From assembly GCA_013180625.2 (NCBI GenBank), contig SNVD02014626.1:27366-91365 (forward strand): 64,000 bases of DNA, written 5' to 3'. The notes beneath the pieces were generated by a model. That model saw only the letters and a list, made by a program, of their open reading frames with translations. It was not told where the DNA came from and searched no databases. The stretch is from Boswellia sacra. Taxonomy: Eukaryota > Streptophyta > Magnoliopsida > Sapindales > Burseraceae. Position 1 is the first letter of the stretch; the number at the start of each line of letters is the position of its first letter. Positions 56,474 through 64,000 of the stretch are shown one piece after another. The translations under genes were made by a program, and so were the position numbers.

Positions 56474-58263
56474 TGTTGACCCAGGTATGGCAACCCAAGA
56501 GGGGGGGTGAATTGGGTTTTTATTTATCAATACGGAATTAGAAAACTTTTCTTTGAAGATCAAAATTATTTAACCCTTTCTTTGAGGATAAAGGTGAAGA
56601 AGATGAAAATAGAATGCAATCAATAGAATATCAATAAAGAACAATCACAAGTGCAAGTAAATGTAAAGAGCATAGGGATAGAGAGAGTGCAAACTCAATT
56701 TACGTGGTTCGGCAAACCTTGCCTACGTCCACGGGCTCCTAGCTCCACGAGCTAGGCTTTCCACTAAGTTGTAGAAATCTTTACAACTTGCTTGATGAAC
56801 AACCTCACAAAGACTTTTTCTTCCAACTCTTGATAACACCACACCAAGAGTTCTTCTTGATGAACAACCTCACCAAGGCAACTTCCTTCAACCCTTGATA
56901 ACACCACACCAAGAGTTCTTCTTGATGAACAACCTTACCAAGGCAACTTTCTTCAACCCTTGATAACACCACACCCAGAGTTCTTCTTGATGAACAACCT
57001 CACCAAGGCAACTTCCTTCAACTCTTGATAACACACAACAAGAGTTCTCTCAAGGATAACTATTATCCCTTACAATAATATCTCACTCTCACCACAATAC
57101 AAGAACAAAGATAATTTTTACAACAAAAGTATAAATCTCTTCAAAGAGTAGATAAATAATATAAAAGATCTCTAGACTTGATATTTCTCTTGCTTTTTGC
57201 TTGATAAAATGCTTCTCTTGCACTACTTGAATGCATGGGAGAATGGCTCCTTTTATAGGCAAATGAGATGAACTTAATCAAGTGAAGACACCAACTCCAA
57301 ATTTTCTGCCAACCATAAAAACCAAAATTTTGTCTACCATTTTTCTTAATGTTCCATTTGAAATTTGAACATCTATAAAACATGAAAGATTTGCACATTT
57401 GAATAAGCTTTCCAACTCATCAAGAACCAAGTCATTTGGATATCTGTAGCTCAAGATATGGCCAAAACACCATTCGGTGCTCATGTGACTTGATTTTTCC
57501 TCCATATGTCAGTCCACCGACTTGAATGATAATTCTGTCAGCCTTCCGTTGAAATTTGAATTTCTTCAAAACATAAAAGATCTTCATATTTGAATAAGCT
57601 TTCCAAAACATTAAGATTCAAAGAATTTGGATATCTCTATCTTAAGATATGGCAAAAACACCATTCGGTGCTCATGTGAGTTGATTTTTCTTCTCTGTGT
57701 CAGTCCACCGAATTGCATGTCAATTATGTCGGCCTTCCATTTGAAATTGAATTTCTTCAAAAAATATGAAATGTGCCCATTACGTCAAGTTTCTAATGCC
57801 ACCAGAATCAAGCATTTGATTTTTTCTAGCTCAAGATATGTCCAAAAGAGTATTCGGTGCTCATGTCAGCTGCTTCCATTTGTCTTTCAAATTGCATGAT
57901 GTTTTGGACAACCTTGCACTTGAAATTTGAATTTCATTAAAACATATGAAATGTTATAATTGAGTAAGCTTTCCAAAGGCTCAAGAATCACATCGTTTGG
58001 ATATTTGTAGAGATATATATGACCAATTGATTGAACATTGCTCATGTGTCACATTCCTTGAGTCAATCCTTGTTCTTAAACTTTGGTGCCTTTAACAGGT
58101 AGTCTTCTCCTTAGCTTCAACACTTCATTTTAATAAGCCTCTTCTTGATTTTAAAATTATTTCAATGATCTTACTCTTGCACATAAATAAACATGTTAGT
58201 AAATCTCAATTAATCAATGTGTATTGTTATCATCCAAATTATCATGTAGCCTTAGGGCTAACA
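56474..58263 (-). repeat. LTR 2 of the compound, shared by B3 and B4
   Basis: 1,790 bp, TGTTGACCC to GGGCTAACA (plus-strand reading), bounded by the B3 primer-binding site and the B4 polypurine tract (ATCTCCCCCTTTTT from 58264). Confidence 0.94.
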
Positions 58264-58492
58264 ATCTCCCCCTTTTTGATGATGACAAACCATTGATTGC
58301 TTTAAAATATAATCTAAAATCAAGAATGAAAATAAAATCAACAATAAGCAAAAAGAATGGCACTTGTTATGAATATAAGCAATCCAACTATTTCTCCCCC
58401 TTTTAATATCATCAAAAAAAAATGTAATCAAATTAACTACTCCCCCTAAATATATTCTCCACCTTAACATATGCTATCATATTAAAGCAAAA

Positions 58493-59980
58493 TTAAGACA
58501 TATCCAACATGCCTAATTCTCTTCTAATTATGCTAAATATATCTTGACTAAGGGGTTTAGTAAATATATCGGCTAATTGTTTTTCGGTGGGAACAAATTC
58601 TAAAGAAATATTACCTTTTTGCACATGATCTCTAATAAAATGGTGTCTAATCTCTATATGCTTAGTCCTAGAGTGTTGTATTGGATTTTTTGAAATGTTA
58701 ATGGCACTTGTATTGTCACATTTGATGGGAATGTGATCAAATACCACACCATAATCTTTTAAAATTTGTTTCATCCAAAGAGCTTGTGCACAATAACTTC
58801 CTACTGCATTATACTCGGCTTCCGCGGTTGATAATGCAACAGAATTTTGTTTTCTACTAAACCATGATACTAATGCATGTCCTAGAAAAATGCAAGAGCC
58901 ACTAGTGCTCTTTCTATCAAGAAGACTTCCAGCAAAGTCCGCATCGGAATAACTAATTAGATCAAAATTATCACACTTAGGATACCAAAAACCTAGATTT
59001 ATGGTACCAAGAAGATATCTAAATATCCTCTTTACAGCCTTAAGGTGAAATTCCTTTGGATAAGATTGAAATCTCGCACACATACATACACTAAACATAA
59101 TATCGGGTCTACTAGCAGTTAAATACAAAAGAGAGCCAATCATACCTCGATATTTTGTTACCTCAACATCTTTTCCTTTCTCATCTTTGTCAAGCTTGGT
59201 CAATGTACCCATAGGTGTGTTATATGTCCTTGAATTATCCATGCCAAACTTCTTGAGAAGATCTCTTGTGTATTTAGCTTGATTTATGAAGATCCCATCC
59301 ATTGAGTGCTTGATTTGAAGTCCAAGGAAGAAATTTAATTCTCCCATTAAGCTCATTTCAAATTCTTGTTGCATACACTTGGAAAATTCTTCACACATAG
59401 AAATATTAGTAGCACCAAATATAATATCATCAACATATATTTGAACAATTAATAAATCATCATTTTTTGTTTTAACAAAAAGAGTAGTATCAACTTTTTC
59501 CATTTCAAAACCATTATCAATGAGAAATTTGCTCAATCTATCATACCATGCTCTTGGTGCTTGTTTCAAGCAATAAAGTGCATTTTTGAGTTTGAAAACA
59601 TGGTTTGGAAAATCATGATTTTGAAAACCAAGAGGTTGCTCTACATATACTTCCTCCATAATGTAAACATTTAAAAATGCACTTTTGACATCCATTTGGT
59701 ATAATGTAAAATTTTTATAACATGCAAATGCACACAACATTCTAATGGATTCTAATCTAGCAACCGGTGCAAAAGTTTCCTCATAATCAATACCTTCTTA
59801 TTGATTGTATCCTTGAGCAACAAGTCTAGCTTTGTTTCTAATAATGGTGTCATTTTCATCTACTTTATTTCTAAAAATCCATTTAGTGCCTATAATAGAA
59901 TGATTTTTGGGTCTAGGGACTAATTCCCAAACTTGATTTCTTTCAAATTGGTTCAATTTTTCTTGCATAGCCAAAATCCA
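58493..59980 (-). pseudogene. B4 reverse transcriptase and RNase H (near-intact)
   Basis: A 415-codon open frame (58493-59740) reads YQMDVKSAFLNVYIMEEVYV, ALYCLKQAPRAWYDRLSKFL, the catalytic IYVDDIIFGA and SLMGELNFFLGLQIKHSMDG. RNase H follows: SYSDADFAGSLLDRKSTSG, STAEAEYNAVGSYCAQALWM, KCDNTSAINISKNPIQHSR, ending ELGMLDMS. Upstream the same frame goes on to YEETFAPVARLESIRM but has a TAA at 59798-59800. All RT and RNase H catalytic motifs are kept. It is the only complete RT of family B here and the part deleted from B1 and B3. Confidence 0.92.
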
Positions 59981-61124
59981 ACTTTCGTCATTTTCGGCTT
60001 CTTTAAAAGTTTTTGGTTCAAATTAAGAGACAAATGCAAAATGATTACAAAAGTTTCTAAAAGAAGATCTAGTTCTCATACCTTGTGATGGTTCACCAAT
60101 AATAAGATCTTTAGGGTGAGCTTTTGCATACCTCAATTCATTTGGTAATTCTTGGGAAGAATCATTTACTTTCTCAAGCTTTTCTTGTTGAAGTTGTAAA
60201 TCATCTTGACTCTTTTCATCAAGCCTTGATTCCTTGATTTGCCTTTCTACCTCAACAATCTCATCATCTAAATTCTTTGAAGAAATCACATTAGTTTCAT
60301 CAAATTCAACATGCATAGATTCTTCAATAGTAAGAGTCTTTTTGTTAAAAACTCTATATGCTTTACTATGGTTGGAGTAGCCAACAAAAATTCCAACATC
60401 GGCTTTTGCATCAAATTTCCAAGGTTATGCTTGATGTTTAAAATAAAACATTTACATCCAAAAACTTTAAAAAATTCAATGTTGGGTTTTCTTCCTTTCC
60501 AAAGTTCATAAGGAGTTTTCTTTATTAAAGCTCTAATATGGACTCTATTGATTATAAAGCATGCGGTATTAACGGCTTCGGCCCAAAAATATTTTGGCAA
60601 ATTATTTTCAAGTAACATGGTCCTAGCCATTTCTCGGATAGTCCTATTTTTCCTTTCAACAACACCATTTTGTTGTGGAGTTCTAGGTGCGGAAAAATTA
60701 TGTTCAAAACCATTTTCATCACAAAGATTTTCAAACGCGACATTGTCTACTTCACCACCATGATCACTTCTAATGGATACAATAGAATGCCCTTTTTGAT
60801 TTTGGACTCTTTTTGTAAATTTGAAAAAGCTTGTATGGCCTCATTTTTAGTTTTCAAGAATAACACCCAAGTGAATCTTGAATAATCATCCACAATAACA
60901 AAAAGCATAATACTTTTCACCAAGACTTTGAGTTCTTGATGGTCCAAATAAATCCAAATGAAGTAATTGTAGAGGTTTATTTGTTGAAATAAATTTCTTT
61001 TGTTAAAAGAAGTTCTCACTTGTTTTCCAAATTGACAAGCATCACAAATCTTATCCTTTTCAAATTTTATTTTTGGAAGACCATCAAGTAAATCATTTTT
61101 AAAAATTTTTGAAATTGTGTCCAT
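59981..61124 (-). pseudogene. B4 integrase (broken)
   Basis: 60747-61124 holds the zinc domain (CDACQFGKQVRTSF). Shifted frames hold SRFTWVLFLKTKNEAIQAFS. 60286-60630 reads MARTMLLENNLPKYFWAEAV and PYELWKGRKPNIEFFKVFGC. 60023-60316 gives the linker to RT, with DLIIGEPSQGMRTRSSFRNF and a TAA at 60023 where B1 has Gln. Several one-base deletions. Confidence 0.88.
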
Positions 61125-61545
61125 GCTAGCATGACCTAACCTTCTATGCCATAACCAAGCATTATGATTAACAATGAAACAATTTTTACATGATCATTAA
61201 CATCAATATCAATTGTATAAATATTACCACATCTATTACCAACAAATAATGTCTTATTGTTACTAACATCCTTAATCACACATCTATTAGGCTCAAAAGT
61301 AACAAAATATCCCTTATCACACCATTGACTAATGCTAATCAAATCATGTTTCAAACCCAGAACAAAACAAAATATCTTTAATAATAGGTGAAGACGGGTT
61401 ACCAATATCACCATGTCCGATTACCCTTCCTTTGGCATTATCATCGAAGGTCACATATCCTCATTTCTTAATGATTAATCTTGAGAACTTGGAGACATCT
61501 CCGGTCATATGCCTTGAGCATCCACTATCTAAAGTACACATTGTG
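61125..61545 (-). pseudogene. B4 protease / GAG-pre-integrase (broken)
   Basis: 61136-61414 reads GLKHDLISISQWCDKGYFVT and VIKDVSNNKTLFVGNRCGNI. The DSGCSRHM region is near 61510-61540 in another frame. Confidence 0.82.
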
Positions 61546-61599
61546 TTTGCCACTCCTTCTGTCTTTAACAATCAACATTCAAGGAGTAACTTTTTGGTA

Positions 61600-63267
61600 T
61601 CCAAAAGTTCTTGAGTCATTGGGGGTTAATTATGGTTCTTTTTGGAGCCCATATTTGTTTCAAATTAGGATTTCTCTTAATATAGCAAGAATGCACTTTG
61701 TGTCATTTTCTTCCACAATAAGTAAATGAATGATTAGGATTATTCCTAGAAGATATATGAGCAAAATAAGTTTTAAAATACTTTTGATTTTATGAGTTTT
61801 ATATCCTAACCCTCTTTTATCAAAAACACACCTTTGGTTTTGTAACATAAAATTCAAATTTTTTGTGCTTTTTGTAAAACTATCAACAATATTTCTTAAG
61901 TCATTATTTTCCTTTTTCAAAATAACATTTTTTTCTCTAATTTATCAAAATCCTTTTGTTTTAAAATCTCATTTTCAGTTTTTAATAAATGTATTTGATT
62001 TTCCAAACTTTCAAAATCTTTTTGCTTTAAAATTTCATTTTCATTTTCTAAAGCTTCATTTATTTCCACCAATTCTTCTAATTGACATAACATGATTTTT
62101 TACTTCTTTTTGAAAGCATTGATTTTTGAATTTTGCTTATCAACTTGCACATGTAAATTTTGGAATGCTTCAAGTAATTCATCATATGAAAGTTTAGGAT
62201 CATAGTTTAGAACACTTACCTCATCTTCACTTAAAGCAATGAAGCACATGTTTGCCACTTCGCAATCTTCTTCTTCGGTGGAGCTAGCTTCACTATCATC
62301 CCAATTTGTGGCTTTCATTGCTTTGGATTTCTTGTTTTGACTCTTGAAGTAAGGACAATCGATCTTTACATGTCTCGGTTTCTTGCATTCATAGCAAATA
62401 ACTTGATCATTTTTCTTATCTTGCTTTGAGCTTTGCCCTTTGTACTCCCTTCTAGAATTCTTCTTGAATCCTTGGTTTCTTCTAATCATACTTTTTAGCT
62501 TTCTTGTGATGAATGCAAGATCTTCATCATCTCCTTCATCGTCGGACTCATCATCTTCTTTTGTTGAAGATTTGAAAGCGATATTTTTCTTTTTCTTGAA
62601 ATCTTCTTCATTCTCCTTCAAGGTGATTTCATGAGTCATGAGAGACCCATTAAGTTCTTTAATGGTAGTTTGGTGAGGTCCTTTGCTTCTTGAATTGCCG
62701 TCACCTGTGGCTCCCAAGTTTTTGGTAGACACCTAAGAATCTTTCTCACCATTTCAACATTAGAATAAGATTTACCAAGAGATTTAAAACTATTAATAAT
62801 ATCCGTAAATCTAGTAAACATTTCAGAAATTGATTCATCCGATTTCATCTTAAAAAGCTCATAACTATGAACTAGCATACTAATTTTGGATTCTTTAACT
62901 TGACTAGTCCTTCATGAGTTACTTCAAGTGTGTGCCATATTTCTTGTGCCGTAGAACAAGTAGATATTCTATTAAACTCATTTCTATCTAGAGCACCATA
63001 CAACACATTCATAGCTTTAGCATTCAAACTCAATTTCTTTTTATCATCTTCACTAAACTCTTTAGGTTCTTTAAGCATGCATTTCCCATTTTCAATTTTG
63101 GTAGGAACAAAAGGTCCTTCCAAAACAATAGACCACAAATCATAATCAAAAGATTTCAAGAAAATACTCATTCTAGTTTTCCAATAAGAGTAATCACTTC
63201 CATTAAAAAATGGAGGTCTAGAGATAGAAAATCCCTCAACATATGAAGTTGAATTAAAAGTTTCCAT
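61600..63267 (-). pseudogene. B4 gag with both zinc knuckles (broken)
   Basis: Start METFNSTSYVEGFSISRPPF at 63267, core DYSYWKTRMSIFLKSFDYDL, shift near 62900. 62636-62878 has MVRKILRCLPKTWEPQVTAI. 62100-62732 includes an acidic section, RREYKGQSSKQDKKNDQ and knuckle 1, CYECKKPRHVKIDC. Then coiled coil. Knuckle 2 lies near 61700-61760 and is damaged. It is the only family-B copy here with the 112-codon knuckle-1 segment (62264-62599), which is bounded by direct repeats AATCTTCTTC. Confidence 0.9.
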
Positions 63268-63311
63268 AGCTCAAAAATCGATTAAGATTTAAAAAAAAAT
63301 TGAGCAACCTT

Positions 63312-63323
63312 GCTCTGATACCA
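63312..63323 (-). other. B4 primer-binding site
   Basis: Minus strand TGGTATCAGAGC. Confidence 0.93.
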
Positions 63324-63325
63324 CT

Positions 63326-64000
63326 TGTTGACCCAGGTATGACAACCCAAGAGGGGGGGGGGGGTGAATTGGGTTTTATTTATCAAAACGAATTTATAAA
63401 ACTTTTCTTGAAAGATAAAAATTATTTCACTTTTTCTTTTGATAATAGAAGTGAAGAAGATGAAAATAGAAGTTATCTAAGATGCAATCAAAGAGAATAG
63501 CAATAATAAATAATTTCAAGTGCAAGTAAATGTAAAGAGTATAGGGATAGAGAGAGTGCAAACTCAATTTACGTGGTTCGGCAAACCTTGCCTACGTCCA
63601 CGGGCTCCTAGCTCCTCCACAAGCTAGGCTTTTCACTAAGTTGTAGAATACTTTACAACTTGCTTGATGAACAACTTCACCAAGACTTTTTTTCTTCAAC
63701 TCTTGATAACACCACACCAAGAGTTCTTCTTGATGAACAACTTCACCAAGGAAAGAGTTCTCTCAAGGATATCTTTTATCCTTTACAAGAAGATCTCACT
63801 CTCACACAATATAAGAACAAAGAAAAGGTTTTACAACAAAAGTACAACTCTCTTCAAAGAGTAGATAAAGAATATAAAAGCTCTATAAACTTGATATTTC
63901 TCTTAGCTTTTTTGCTTGATAAAATGCTTCTCTTGCACTTGTTGAATGCATGGGAGAATGGCTCCTTTTATAGGCAAATGAGATGAACTTAATTAAGTGA
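63326..64000 (-). repeat. LTR 3 of the compound (5' LTR of B4), incomplete
   Basis: TGTTGACCC start, a run of 10-11 G near 63353, only about 1.5 copies of the 65-bp unit (63665-63760), TATA region near 63970. It continues past the window. Confidence 0.93.

Larger units (their letters stand above)
51267..64000 (-). mobile_element. Compound of two family-B copia elements sharing LTRs (B3 and B4)
   Basis: Order on the plus strand: LTR (51267-53059), B3 interior (53060-56473, RT deleted), LTR (56474-58263), B4 interior (58264-63325, RT present), LTR (63326 to beyond the end). The middle LTR is at once the 5' LTR of B3 and the 3' LTR of B4, with a polypurine tract on one side and a primer-binding site on the other. 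It is inserted in B2, opposite orientation. The flank before it is GAACC (51262-51266). Confidence 0.92.

Noticed and set aside
51267..58263. Inverted LTRs of B2 and B3 read as a single palindromic transposon
   Set aside because: Each LTR has its own primer-binding site or polypurine tract in the correct order for separate copia elements of opposite orientation.

Overview
This is a repeat-dense stretch of a flowering-plant nuclear genome, probably a dicot, with AT-rich DNA. The evidence is GT-AG introns, initiator-Met-tRNA primed LTR retrotransposons, a CACTA transposon and fragments of typical plant genes. The species cannot be named from the sequence. I see one apparently intact host gene, a small secreted cysteine-rich peptide at 32587-32841. 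Almost everything else is mobile DNA in several nested layers, and all the long retroelement genes carry stops or frameshifts.

Left block (1-27173, minus strand). A Sirevirus-like Ty1/copia element, here called A, has gag, protease, integrase, RT, RNase H and a downstream envelope-like ORF. Three things have inserted into it. Copia element B1 sits in its 3' LTR (1-5216). A tandem array of a miniature LTR element (TRIM, five LTRs and four internal pieces) sits in the envelope-like ORF (6695-8511, 5-bp target duplication CTAGT). A 10.5-kb Ty3/gypsy element G1, of Athila type, sits in the integrase (13085-23604, target duplication TATTT). G1 carries an intronless, decayed LONELY GUY (LOG) cytokinin-activating enzyme gene between its integrase and 3' LTR.

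Middle (27174-35036). This is mostly unique, low-complexity DNA. It holds a 5'-truncated second TRIM (29457-29988), two direct copies of a roughly 650-bp segment about 3.85 kb apart, and between them the cysteine-rich peptide gene with its own TATA box and a probable 3'-UTR intron.

CACTA block (35037-40436). A non-autonomous CACTA element with perfect ends and a TGT target duplication carries exon fragments, introns included, that I read as ribosomal protein uL1/RPL10a, a TOM1-like (VHS/GAT) protein and coatomer gamma.

Right block (40437-64000). A degenerate plus-strand copia element C has a duplicated primer-binding site. It is interrupted by a solo LTR of the G family (41746-43094, target duplication CTGGG) and then by copia element B2 (plus strand, from 46536). 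B2 is in turn interrupted by a minus-strand compound of the same family: LTR, B3 interior, LTR, B4 interior, LTR, with the last LTR running off the window. B1 and B3 share an identical deletion of RT and RNase H. B1, B2 and B3 all lack, in frame, a gag zinc knuckle that B4 keeps. This points to a non-autonomous subfamily inside family B.

Order of events from nesting: A is older than B1, G1 and the TRIM array. C is older than the CACTA, the solo LTR and B2. B2 is older than the B3-B4 compound.
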